Of a stretch of DNA of 32,926 nt, positions 15,112-23,041 are shown in pieces. The stretch is from Bacteroidales bacterium UBA4331 (lineage in GTDB: Bacteria > Bacteroidota > Bacteroidia > Bacteroidales > Paludibacteraceae). The translations under genes were made by a program, and so were the position numbers. The stretch covers positions 1 through 32,926 of the forward strand of contig DGTR01000012.1 of NCBI GenBank assembly GCA_002394395.1. Reading direction: 5' to 3'. Positions within the stretch are counted from its first letter, which is position 1. Each line of letters starts with the position of its first letter. Below the pieces are notes generated by a model. That model was given only the letters and a program-made list of their open reading frames with translations, was not told the origin of the DNA and made no database searches.

Positions 15112-16291
15112 CATATTAACCCTTGTACTTTGTACTTTGTCCCTTTGTACTTTGAACGCGCAAATCGCGTTCAGAGGGGCGTGGATAGCGACGGTCGCCA
15201 ATATCGACTGGCCGTCGGCAGAGGCCGTGGGAGACTCCGCGGCGCAGCAGAGAGAAATGACATTCCTCTTAGACTCCCTGTATGGTCTAGGATTGAACGC
15301 TATTATCCTGCAAGTTCGGCCGACGGCGGACGCATTGTATAAGAGTGCGTATGAGCCGAGTTCGCATTGGTTGACAGGCAAACAGGGTGCTCCGCTGACG
15401 TGGGATCCGTTGGCGTGGACTATCAGCGAGGCGCATCAACGGGGAATGGAGGTGCATGTTTGGCTCAATCCGTATCGGGTCAACCTCGCCAAGACGGACA
15501 CTTCGATGATCTCTGCCGACCATATATGGAGGAAACATCCGGAGTGGTTCTGGGAGTACAACAAACAGTGGTATTTCGATCCGGCACGGCCTGAGACGCG
15601 CGAGTGGATCTGTACAATCGTACAGGACATCGTCTCGCGGTATGATATTCAGGCGATTCATATGGACGACTATTTCTACCCGTATCCGGCAGGAGGAAAG
15701 AAACTGCCGGACGAGGCGTCATTTAAGAAAGACCCGCGGGGATTTGACAATATCCATGACTGGCGGCGGGATAATGTGAATCTCGCTATTCAGGCCATCA
15801 GCCGTACTATCAAGGAATGCAAAGACTCGGTGGAGTTCGGGATCTCGCCTTTCGGCGTTTGGAGGAACGCGAGTGTCGATTCGACGGGCAGTAAGACGCA
15901 GGCCGGCATCACCAATTACGACGACCTGTACGCCGACACGCGGCTGTGGATCAAGGAGGGATGGATCGATTATATCCTGCCGCAACTCTACTGGGAGATC
16001 GGCAAGAAAGTGGCGGACTACGAGGTGCTCGCTCATTGGTGGGCAAACGAGGTTCGCGGCACGAAATGCAAACTCTATATCGGCATGGCGCCGTATAGGC
16101 TAGTCGAAAGTCAAAAGTCGAAAGTCGAAAGTCAAAAGTCGAATCCTTGGGCTATAGGCAATGAGATCAAACGGCAGATGGACCTGAACAGGACCATCCC
16201 GGAGATCAGCGGCGAGTGTTTCTACTCCACCCGACCGTTGTTGCGAAACCCCAGAGGCGTGTGCGATAGTATTTGTACATATTATAAATGA
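15095..16291 (+). CDS. Secreted GHL10/DUF187 family glycosidase-like protein
   Basis: This is a 398-residue protein. A signal peptide ends near NAQ (21-23). The family pattern is clear: FRGAWIATVANIDWPS, NAIILQVRPTADALYKS, GMEVHVWLNPYR, WYFDPARPETREW, IQAIHMDDYFYPYP and FGISPFGVWRN. This matches the glycosyl-hydrolase-like 10 (GHL10, DUF187) TIM barrel. Members are thought to act on cell-surface or peptidoglycan-linked glycans, but few are characterised. Residues about 338-351 (V-E-S-Q-K-S-K-V-E-S-Q-K-S) are an in-frame junction repeat. The signal-peptide region is itself encoded by a TTGTACTTTG tandem repeat (15121-15154). It starts 17 bp before the recF stop, and fadD-type starts 9 bp after its end. 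Confidence 0.9.
   Translation: MVKLRNILTLVLCTLSLCTLNAQIAFRGAWIATVANIDWPSAEAVGDSAAQQREMTFLLDSLYGLGLNAIILQVRPTADALYKSAYEPSSHWLTGKQGAPLTWDPLAWTISEAHQRGMEVHVWLNPYRVNLAKTDTSMISADHIWRKHPEWFWEYNKQWYFDPARPETREWICTIVQDIVSRYDIQAIHMDDYFYPYPAGGKKLPDEASFKKDPRGFDNIHDWRRDNVNLAIQAISRTIKECKDSVEFGISPFGVWRNASVDSTGSKTQAGITNYDDLYADTRLWIKEGWIDYILPQLYWEIGKKVADYEVLAHWWANEVRGTKCKLYIGMAPYRLVESQKSKVESQKSNPWAIGNEIKRQMDLNRTIPEISGECFYSTRPLLRNPRGVCDSICTYYK
15121..15154. repeat. TTGTACT tandem repeat encoding part of a signal peptide
   Basis: TTTGTAC-type heptamers repeat across the hydrophobic core of the GHL10 signal peptide (encoding L-x-L-C-T-L-S-L-C-T-L). Confidence 0.75.
16103..16143. repeat. AGTCGAAA repeat inserted in the GHL10 gene
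   Basis: AGTCGAAAGTCAAAAGTCG continues with AAAGTCGAAAGTCAAAAGTCG, five units in frame near the 3' end of the gene. It is nearly identical to the junction repeat at 4304-4337. Confidence 0.9.
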
Positions 16292-16300
16292 AGATGATAT

Positions 16301-18211
16301 ATGATGAAAGAAAAACCCACAATTATTGATTTTGTAGAGCACTACACGCATGAGTTCAGCGAGCATGTATTTTTGCGCGAGAAGGTGGACGGCGTGTGGA
16401 CGGAGACTACTTTTGCTCAGACGCGCGAACAAGCGCATCGCATAGGTGCCGGCATGATGGCATTGGGACTGAAGAAAGGCGAACGCGTGGCGTTGCTGAG
16501 TCAGGGAAGAAACCTCTGGGTGACAGGCGAGTTAGGTATCCTGTACGCCGGCGGCGTGAATGTGCCGCTGAGTATCAAGTTAGAGGAAGCGAGCGATCTG
16601 TTGTTCCGTATCCAACACTCGGACGCACGGTTTATCATGTGCTCCGAGCAGCAGTTGCCGAAGATCCGTAAGATCATTGCGGATTGCCCGTTGGTAGAGA
16701 AAGTGATTGTCTTTGACCCGTTGGAGAAATACGAGGAGAAGGAGATCTCCATCAACGAAGTGATTGCGCTTGGCGATCAGTTGTTAGCCAAAGATCCGGA
16801 TTCTTTTAAGACGCGTTACGAGTCTGTGGGTCCGAACGATTATGCGAATATCAGCTACACCTCCGGTACGACGGCAGACCCGAAAGGTATCTTATTAACT
16901 CATCGCAACTACACGGCGAACGTGGAACAAGGGGCGTCGGTGATCCATTGCGATCTGGATGACGTGATGCTCATCATCCTGCCGCTCGACCACTGTTTTG
17001 CGCACGTGGCGGGCTTCTACACGATGATGAGTTACGGAGGATCGATAGCTACTGTACCGGTGGGCAAGACCGCATTGGCGACGCTGAAGAATATCCCTAT
17101 CGCCATCAAAGAGGTGCGTCCGCATGTGATGCTCTCCGTGCCGGCGTTGGCGAGAAACTTCAAGAAGAGTATCGAGGCAGGTATCAAAGCCAAGGGTCCG
17201 AAAGTAGAGAAATTGTATCACTTCGCTCTGAACAACGCCATCGCGTACAACCGCGAATATTGGAATAAAGGCGGATGGCAGAACGCGTGGAGATGGCCGT
17301 TGGTGAAGTTCTTCGATCGCTTGATTTTCAAGGCGGTACGGGAGAATTTCGGCGGACGTATGAAGTTCTTCGTAGGCGGCGGAGCGTTGCTTGACATCGC
17401 GTTGCAGCGCTATTTCTGCGCGGTCGGCATGCCGATGTTCCAGGGCTACGGCCTGAGCGAGGCGACTCCGATCATCTGCTCCAACTCGCTCGACGGCGCC
17501 ATCTTCGGTTCGTCCGGAAGGATTGTCAAGCCGATGGAGCTGAAGATCTGCGACGCGGAAGGTAATATCGTGCCGGACGGCGAACGCGGCGAGATCGTCA
17601 TCAAGGGCGAGAACGTCATGGCTGGTTATTGGAAGAACCCCGAGAGCACCGCTTCGACCATCATCGACGGATGGCTGCACACGGGCGATATGGGTTATGT
17701 CACGAAAGCGCACCCGGGCTATCTATGGGTCGTTGGACGCTTCAAGTCGCTGCTCATCCGCGCCGACGGAGAGAAATACAGTCCGGAGGGCTTTGAGGAC
17801 TCGCTGACCGACGGCAGTATATACGTCGATCAGTGTATCCTGCACAACAACCAAGACCCGTACACTATCCTATTGATGGTGCCGAACAAAGACGCGCTGC
17901 AGGAATGGGCAAAGGCGCAAGGCAAGGATCCCGAGAGTCGCGAAGGCAAGGAGTGCATGCTGCTCAAGATCCAGAGCGAGATCGACACCTACCGCCCGGG
18001 CGGAAAGAACGAAGGTGTCTTCCCGGAGGCTTGGCTGCCGAGTGCGGTAGCTGTCTTAGGGGAGGCCTGGACAGAACAAAACCACCTCGTCAACTCCACT
18101 ATGAAAGTGGTGCGTGGCAAGGTGGAGACGTATTTCCAAGACCGTATCGAGTATGCCTACACGGCGGAAGGAAAAGAGCTCTTCAACGAGAAGAATCTCG
18201 CGGCGGTGTAA
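16301..18211 (+). CDS. Long-chain fatty acid--CoA ligase (AMP-forming)
   Basis: This 636-residue protein belongs to the acyl-adenylate-forming superfamily. It has the P-loop-like motif YTSGTTADPKG (about 185-195), the HRNYTAN segment, FQGYGLSEATPII (A5 motif), GEIVIKGENVMAGYW, GWLHTGDMGYV and VVGRFKSLLIRADGEKYSPE (A7/A8 region). Length and motifs fit FadD-like or bacterial long-chain acyl-CoA synthetases that activate fatty acids for lipid metabolism. A C-terminal segment (NHLVNSTMKVVRGKVE) carries the lysine region used for adenylation. It is the last gene of the response-regulator/recF operon and is convergent with tyrS. Confidence 0.93.
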   Translation: MMKEKPTIIDFVEHYTHEFSEHVFLREKVDGVWTETTFAQTREQAHRIGAGMMALGLKKGERVALLSQGRNLWVTGELGILYAGGVNVPLSIKLEEASDLLFRIQHSDARFIMCSEQQLPKIRKIIADCPLVEKVIVFDPLEKYEEKEISINEVIALGDQLLAKDPDSFKTRYESVGPNDYANISYTSGTTADPKGILLTHRNYTANVEQGASVIHCDLDDVMLIILPLDHCFAHVAGFYTMMSYGGSIATVPVGKTALATLKNIPIAIKEVRPHVMLSVPALARNFKKSIEAGIKAKGPKVEKLYHFALNNAIAYNREYWNKGGWQNAWRWPLVKFFDRLIFKAVRENFGGRMKFFVGGGALLDIALQRYFCAVGMPMFQGYGLSEATPIICSNSLDGAIFGSSGRIVKPMELKICDAEGNIVPDGERGEIVIKGENVMAGYWKNPESTASTIIDGWLHTGDMGYVTKAHPGYLWVVGRFKSLLIRADGEKYSPEGFEDSLTDGSIYVDQCILHNNQDPYTILLMVPNKDALQEWAKAQGKDPESREGKECMLLKIQSEIDTYRPGGKNEGVFPEAWLPSAVAVLGEAWTEQNHLVNSTMKVVRGKVETYFQDRIEYAYTAEGKELFNEKNLAAV

Positions 18212-18212
18212 T

Positions 18213-18245
18213 GAGTTAACGGATTAACGAGTTAACGATTAGCGA
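18213..18245. repeat. Junction tandem repeat, GATTAACGAGTTAAC type
   Basis: GAGTTAACG, GATTAACGA and GTTAACGATTAGCGATTA units fill the convergent fadD-type/tyrS gap. GTTAAC is itself palindromic, but no U-tract terminator is visible. Confidence 0.75.
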
Positions 18246-18248
18246 TTA

Positions 18249-19547
18249 CTACTTGGCAACCACCAGGTAGTAATTTTTTTTGCCTTTCTGGAAGAGCAGG
18301 TATTTCCCGTTGAGGAGCGCGGCATCGGTGATCGGGGTCTGCGGGTCGGTGAGTTTCTCTTTGTTCATGGAGAAACCGTTTGCTTGGATCATCTTACGCG
18401 CTTCGCCCTTGGAGGGGAAGATCGCTGTTTTCTCAGCCAAGAGGTCGAGCGGCGCGATGCCTGCTTTCAGTTCGTCGAGAGAGATCTCATAGCGCTCGAC
18501 GCCTTCGAAGACCTGCAGGAAGGTCTCTTCGTCGAGCGCGCGCAAAGCGTCCGCCGTGGCGTTGCCGAAAAGGATATTCGATGCCTCAACGGCTGCGTTG
18601 TAGTCCTCCTCGGAGTGCACCATGATGGTTACCTCCTTGGCGAGGCGTTTCTGCAACACACGGAGGTGCGGAGCGGCATCATGCTCGGCGATGAGCGCCT
18701 CGATCTCCTCGCGGGTGAGGGAGGTGAAGATCTTGATATAACGTTTGGCGTCATCGTCGGAGACGTTCATCCAGAACTGGAAGAACTTATACGGGGAGGT
18801 ATATTTCTTCGAGAGCCAAACGTTGCCGGACTCGGTCTTACCGAACTTACCGCCGTCAGCTTTGGTGATCAGCGGACAGGTGAGGGCGAAAGCCTCGTTG
18901 CCGTTCATCTTACGCATCAGCTCGATGCCCGTGGTGATATTGCCCCACTGGTCCGAACCGCCCATCTGCATGAGGCAGTTCTTGTGCTCGTTGAGATAGA
19001 CAAAATCGTAGCCCTGAAGGAGCTGGTAGGTGAACTCCGTGAACGACATACCTTGTGCGAACTCGCCGTTGAAACGTTTCTTCACAGAGTCCTTCGCCAT
19101 CATATAATTGACGGTGATGAGTTTGCCGATGTTACGGGCAAAATCGAGGAAGGTGTAGTCCTTCATCCAGTCGTAGTTGTTCACGAGCTCCGCGGCATTG
19201 GGTTCGTTGCTGTTGAAATCCAGGAAGTGCTCCAACTGCTCGCGGATGCAGGCTACGTTATGGCGCAGTGTCTCCTCGGTAAGCAGATTACGCTCGGCGG
19301 ACTTGCCGGAGGGGTCTCCGATCATACCCGTAGCGCCGCCTAACAGCGCAATAGGCTTGTGTCCGCAGGCCTGCAGGTGGCGCAGCATCATGATACCGCA
19401 GAGGTGACCGATATGCAGGCTGTCCGCCGTCGGGTCGATACCCACATAGGCGGTGGTCATCTCTTTCATCAATTGTTCTTCAGTTCCCGGCATGATGTCC
19501 TGGAGCATGCCTCTCCAACGCAATTCTTCAACGAAATTTTTAGTCAT
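18249..19547 (-). CDS. tyrS: Tyrosyl-tRNA synthetase
   Basis: This is a 432-residue class I synthetase. The HIGH motif is HIGH in DSLHIGHLCGI (about 45-48). It is followed by the GGATGMIGDPSGKSAERNLL segment typical of bacterial TyrRS, the tyrosine pocket TYQLLQGYDFVYL, QMGGSDQWGNI, and the KMSKS-equivalent KFGKTESGN (about 232-240). A C-terminal S4-like RNA-binding domain ends in LLFQKGKKNYYLVVAK. It charges tRNA-Tyr. It has its own promoter at 19576-19606 and a short leader of about 28 nt, with no T-box-like leader. Confidence 0.98.
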   Translation of the reverse strand: MTKNFVEELRWRGMLQDIMPGTEEQLMKEMTTAYVGIDPTADSLHIGHLCGIMMLRHLQACGHKPIALLGGATGMIGDPSGKSAERNLLTEETLRHNVACIREQLEHFLDFNSNEPNAAELVNNYDWMKDYTFLDFARNIGKLITVNYMMAKDSVKKRFNGEFAQGMSFTEFTYQLLQGYDFVYLNEHKNCLMQMGGSDQWGNITTGIELMRKMNGNEAFALTCPLITKADGGKFGKTESGNVWLSKKYTSPYKFFQFWMNVSDDDAKRYIKIFTSLTREEIEALIAEHDAAPHLRVLQKRLAKEVTIMVHSEEDYNAAVEASNILFGNATADALRALDEETFLQVFEGVERYEISLDELKAGIAPLDLLAEKTAIFPSKGEARKMIQANGFSMNKEKLTDPQTPITDAALLNGKYLLFQKGKKNYYLVVAK

Positions 19548-19575
19548 CGATTCAATGTTATTTCAAAAGCGGGTG

Positions 19576-19606
19576 CAAAGGTACACAAAAAAAACGACAT
19601 ATGCAA
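19576..19606 (-). promoter_or_regulatory. Promoter of tyrS
   Basis: On the minus strand, TTG (19604-19606), a 20-bp T-rich spacer and TACCTTTG (19576-19583) match the consensus. Confidence 0.82.
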
Positions 19607-19708
19607 GTTTTATTGCGATTTTCTTAAATTTGCGGCGGTTTGGAGCCTTTCCCCTGGAGAAAGAAAAAAGAAAAAGAAAAGAACCAAAAGAATAATAAAA
19701 AAGAAAGC

Positions 19709-19814
19709 CCGACCCCGACCACCACCATAGGTGGTAGTCTACCACCTTTAAAAATAAAGGTGGTGGTACTGCGCGTACGCGCGAGGAGACGCCGCTAAAG
19801 CGGCATGGGGTCGG
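19709..19814. ncRNA. Multi-branched structured element of unknown type
   Basis: An outer stem CCGACCCC (19709-19716) with GGGGTCGG (19807-19814) encloses four hairpins. These are ACCACC/GGTGGT (19721-19735), ACCACCTTTA/TAAAGGTGGT (19741-19764, perfect 10 bp), GCGCGTACGCGC (19771-19782) and GCCGCT/AGCGGC (19791-19804). GGTGGTAG-T-CTACCACC offers an alternative fold. On the minus strand the structure is followed by a pyrimidine-rich, T-rich tract; on the plus strand it is followed by TATTTTTTAG. It could be a bidirectional terminator, a small RNA or a mobile repeat. The rest of the 19548-19965 gap holds only the tyrS promoter, a purine-rich tract (19657-19707) and the hairpins listed next. Confidence 0.5.
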
Positions 19815-19841
19815 TCGGACTATTTTTTAGAAGATTTTTTT

Positions 19842-19858
19842 AGGCTGTCCTTCGGCCT
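19842..19858. other. Small hairpin between the structured elements
   Basis: AGGCTG and CGGCCT pair (one G-U) around a 5-nt loop. A run of seven T precedes it on the plus strand, which would read as A on the minus strand. It is therefore not a standard terminator for the protease gene. Confidence 0.45.
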
Positions 19859-19864
19859 TCATCA

Positions 19865-19946
19865 GGTAGTTCTCGGGACATGGTCCCGTGATGGTCGTGT
19901 GCTACCATCCGCCTAACCATCACGGGATCATCTTCCGAGAACTACC
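19865..19946. repeat. Long bulged hairpin element downstream of the C10 protease
   Basis: Outer arms GGTAGTTCTCGG (19865-19876) and CCGAGAACTACC (19935-19946) form a perfect 12-bp stem. A symmetric 7+7 nt internal loop separates it from inner arms TCCCGTGATGGT (19884-19895) and ACCATCACGGGA (19916-19927), also a perfect 12 bp. The 20-nt apical loop contains ACCATC, which can alternatively pair with GATGGT. It starts 19 bp after the protease stop codon on the minus strand and has no U-tract. Confidence 0.65.
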
Positions 19947-19965
19947 CGGCAACCCCTTGGTCACT

Positions 19966-22900
19966 TTACTTGACCTCTTGACCTTGTAGGGTATAGGTCT
20001 TGTCGCCACGGAGGATGTAGATTTGTCCGTTGCGGAGAATCTTTATAGCGGAAGGTTTATTACTGTAAATGCCGTCTATTCCTGTAGTACTCTGTTTCCT
20101 TATGGCAAAGTTCTTAATCTCCCATTGAGGAGCATAACTTGATGTACTGGTATAGCGGAAAGCAATGTTTATATACTGCCCTTTGTACTCAGACAAGTCT
20201 ATATCTCCCGATTCGTACCAATTCCAATTGGAGCCGGTGGGATATGTTGGGATAATAAGTCTATTCCATTGAGCCGCCTCCGGATCTGATTCATCGTAGT
20301 CCGTTGAAATCCACAAAGACATCTGTGATGTGCTCTGGAAGAACTTTGCTGCATGACTGAAAGAAAGAACACATGTTTCATTCTCAGGCAGTTCTACACA
20401 AGGAGATATAAGCCATGATTCTGATTCATATTTAGTAGAACCTTTGATACATTTAGCAACCATTCCATATTGTGAATCCCAATTCCAAATGGACGTAAAA
20501 CCGTCAGGTAATGTCAAGTTATCAACGCTAAAGTCGCCTTGTGAGGAAGCAAATGTCTCTGTGTATGGCACGGACTTGCAATCACGCGCAGGTGGCGGTG
20601 GAGTGGAACCATCATCATAAGGCAAGAAGAAGAGGTTTGTTATTTGATTTGTGTTGGCATAGAACGCGAAATAATTGTTATTCGTAGTGGCATTGAGTGA
20701 CAAATAACGCTCTGCCGTACCATCGTTGAAATGCGCCTGCACTTGGTTATCTGCTACTTCAAATGTCAAAGATTTAGCCGTAGCACCAAGGTTTGCCGAG
20801 TTGCCGGAAGTCCATGTAACGTACTGCGTGCCGTTCTTTAATTTCCAATTTGTACCATCTGCTTCAAGTGTCCACACATATTTATCTTCCAAATCCGTAA
20901 GTGCGATAGCGTCCATGTTCTCTGTTCCTGTTGAGACGGCTTGGAAACGTTTTGTGCTTGCAGTTCCGAGATCCGAAGTCATGTAGTACCAATTTTTATC
21001 TCCGGTTTTATTACGGCTTGCAACAATGACATATTTGCCGGGTTTAAGCTTAAATTCTTCGGTTGGTTCTGCATCATCTTCAACCTTTGCTGGATCACTA
21101 ATTACTCTCACCATACAAGGATTTTGAGAATATGTACTTCCTACAAAATTATACGTTTGACCATCATTGGAATACACTAAAGCAGCTAAATAGGATTTGG
21201 GCTCAAGACGAATAGTGTCAATAAAGTTAACAGTCCTTTCTTCATTTGCTCCTATTCCTGTTAAAGCAAAACTTATTTCGCTTACTAATTGAGCAAGTTG
21301 TAAGGTTTCCGGGTCATATAAAGCCAATGCGATACGACCTGTGAATGGAGAGGAAGATGTATTACCGAAGGTTACTCTAAACCAAATCTGATGTCCAGTG
21401 GTCAATTCATTGTTGCAGTCACTATAAATCTCAAAGTCGCTTTTCTTTTCAATAGGAGCTGTTAACGAGACATCCAAGATAGCTCCGTTATTATAAAATT
21501 CAGAGCCTACTAATTGATACCCAGTATCATTACTGTTATAAACAAGGGAGATTGCGTAGCGTCCAGGAACAAGTAGCAGATTTTGAACAATGGATTTTGC
21601 AATCAAAAGAGTTGTGTTCTTAGGGAGAGTAAAGTTTGTTTTAATAGGAATCTCTGTAACAAAATGACCTGCCGTGTCTATTACTAAAGCACTTATGTCT
21701 CCTGTAAAGTCATTCGTACCAGAGTTCTTTACTGTTGCATATATTGCAGTAGTACCTCTGTATTCAATAGAATTTTTGTCTAACGACATTTGACTTTCTA
21801 ATTGTAAATTTGCAATATTCTGAGGTTGAACTTTTGGAACCATATTTATCAAAGCAAATTGTTTAGCAGTATAATCATGTCCCCCACTTCCAATTCCATT
21901 CGTTCCTGGCATTAAAGAATCTATAGGATAAAAGCCATCACTTCCGCCACTCCATCCCCAGTTAAAGTGAAAATAATTGTCACTATTATATCCATCGCAT
22001 ACAAATGCATGTCCACCATTTCCTATACCAATATATACCATTGGTTGGTGTGCGTCTAATTGAGCCTTTAAAGTAGCAATCCATTGTGCGTCTGTATATT
22101 GCGATTTATCAATGGATGTCGTTGCCTCAGAATATCTGAAATATTTTTTTACAGCATTTTCAACTTGCAGAATAGTGTCTATTCCTGAACCTCCATCAGC
22201 GATAAAACCATAATTCATATTCATTGCAACTCCGCAATGATACATTAATGTAGCAACAGCCTTAATTTGCGCCGAATTACTGTTAGGAGTTAAAGAATCC
22301 GGCATATTTCCCCAATCATATTCGGTTGCCCCAAAATTACAATATAGTGTGCCTGCCAAATTAGTCTTGTACTGATTACTACTATTCCCTATTTGAGGCC
22401 ATTCCCAATAATTCATCACTTGCGCTAAAGCAGTTGCTCCACATCCTGTTACCGCTTGCTCTCGATAATATGTATCTGTAAATATTCCACTTTTTATTTT
22501 TTTACTAACAATCGGACATAAATTATTGTATAGTGGTGCTTGATCCCATTTCGTAGTAATAAGCGGTGCCACAACAGTTGTGGCAGTTAGCAGTTTTGTA
22601 TTATTTTTTAATGCCTCCCATTTTTGCTTTACTTCTTCACTTTGGACAATATTATTTTCTTGAACATATTTAATTTGTTGACTATAACTATCTAAAAAAA
22701 ACAACACTCCATAAGGAATATTTTCAGTATCAAAACTTGTATTATTAGAATATCCTAAGATTGGTCTTACAGCATCGTCAGCTGCAACAATAACAAATCC
22801 TTCCCCATCTTCACTATTGAATACATAGAACTGCTGATCATTTGTAACCTGTTTGGCTGCACGCGCCATTCGTTTGGGCTTGCGTGGTGCTTTTCGCATA

Positions 22901-23028
22901 GCGCTATTAGTACCTGACTCAGGCGCATTTATGAAATTTTCTGCCACTTGCTGAGCTAAGTTAGGGTCAACTGGAGCGGCTAACAGCATAGCCGGTAACA
23001 ATAACAAAAGACATAATAGTTTTTTCAT
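19966..23028 (-). CDS. Secreted C10 (streptopain-like) cysteine protease with adhesin-type C-terminus
   Basis: This is a 1020-residue protein from ATG 23028; an upstream in-frame ATG would precede the signal peptide MKKLLCLLLLLPAMLLAA. Residues about 20-145 are a Spi-type inhibitory prodomain (FYVFNSEDGEGFVIVAADD). The catalytic domain has Cys196 in AVTGCGATALAQVMNYW and His340 in GNGGHAFVCDGY, followed by FHFNWGWSGGSDGFY. Beta-rich modules follow; one includes GKYVIVASRNKTGDKNWYYM. Next is a cleaved-adhesin/choice-of-anchor-J-like domain (PYTETFASSQGDF to WEIKNFAIRK). The protein ends in the shared C-terminal tag (K-I-L-R-N-G-Q-I-Y-I-L-R-G-D-K-T-Y). C10 enzymes degrade host or bacterial proteins after prodomain removal. 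The 5' half is clearly AT-richer than the flanking genes. It lies 13 bp after the PLD-like gene. Confidence 0.93.
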   Translation of the reverse strand: MKKLLCLLLLLPAMLLAAPVDPNLAQQVAENFINAPESGTNSAMRKAPRKPKRMARAAKQVTNDQQFYVFNSEDGEGFVIVAADDAVRPILGYSNNTSFDTENIPYGVLFFLDSYSQQIKYVQENNIVQSEEVKQKWEALKNNTKLLTATTVVAPLITTKWDQAPLYNNLCPIVSKKIKSGIFTDTYYREQAVTGCGATALAQVMNYWEWPQIGNSSNQYKTNLAGTLYCNFGATEYDWGNMPDSLTPNSNSAQIKAVATLMYHCGVAMNMNYGFIADGGSGIDTILQVENAVKKYFRYSEATTSIDKSQYTDAQWIATLKAQLDAHQPMVYIGIGNGGHAFVCDGYNSDNYFHFNWGWSGGSDGFYPIDSLMPGTNGIGSGGHDYTAKQFALINMVPKVQPQNIANLQLESQMSLDKNSIEYRGTTAIYATVKNSGTNDFTGDISALVIDTAGHFVTEIPIKTNFTLPKNTTLLIAKSIVQNLLLVPGRYAISLVYNSNDTGYQLVGSEFYNNGAILDVSLTAPIEKKSDFEIYSDCNNELTTGHQIWFRVTFGNTSSSPFTGRIALALYDPETLQLAQLVSEISFALTGIGANEERTVNFIDTIRLEPKSYLAALVYSNDGQTYNFVGSTYSQNPCMVRVISDPAKVEDDAEPTEEFKLKPGKYVIVASRNKTGDKNWYYMTSDLGTASTKRFQAVSTGTENMDAIALTDLEDKYVWTLEADGTNWKLKNGTQYVTWTSGNSANLGATAKSLTFEVADNQVQAHFNDGTAERYLSLNATTNNNYFAFYANTNQITNLFFLPYDDGSTPPPPARDCKSVPYTETFASSQGDFSVDNLTLPDGFTSIWNWDSQYGMVAKCIKGSTKYESESWLISPCVELPENETCVLSFSHAAKFFQSTSQMSLWISTDYDESDPEAAQWNRLIIPTYPTGSNWNWYESGDIDLSEYKGQYINIAFRYTSTSSYAPQWEIKNFAIRKQSTTGIDGIYSNKPSAIKILRNGQIYILRGDKTYTLQGQEVK

Positions 23029-23041
23029 TGTATTAAAGATT

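Noticed and set aside
19548..19575. A T-box riboswitch in front of tyrS
   Set aside because: The leader after the promoter is only about 28 nt, too short for a T-box.
19911..19917. An integron attC-like site (GCCTAAC) in the loop of the 19865-19946 hairpin
   Set aside because: The matching GTTRRRY box is not at the other end, and no integrase or gene cassettes are present. A 7-bp match is likely chance.
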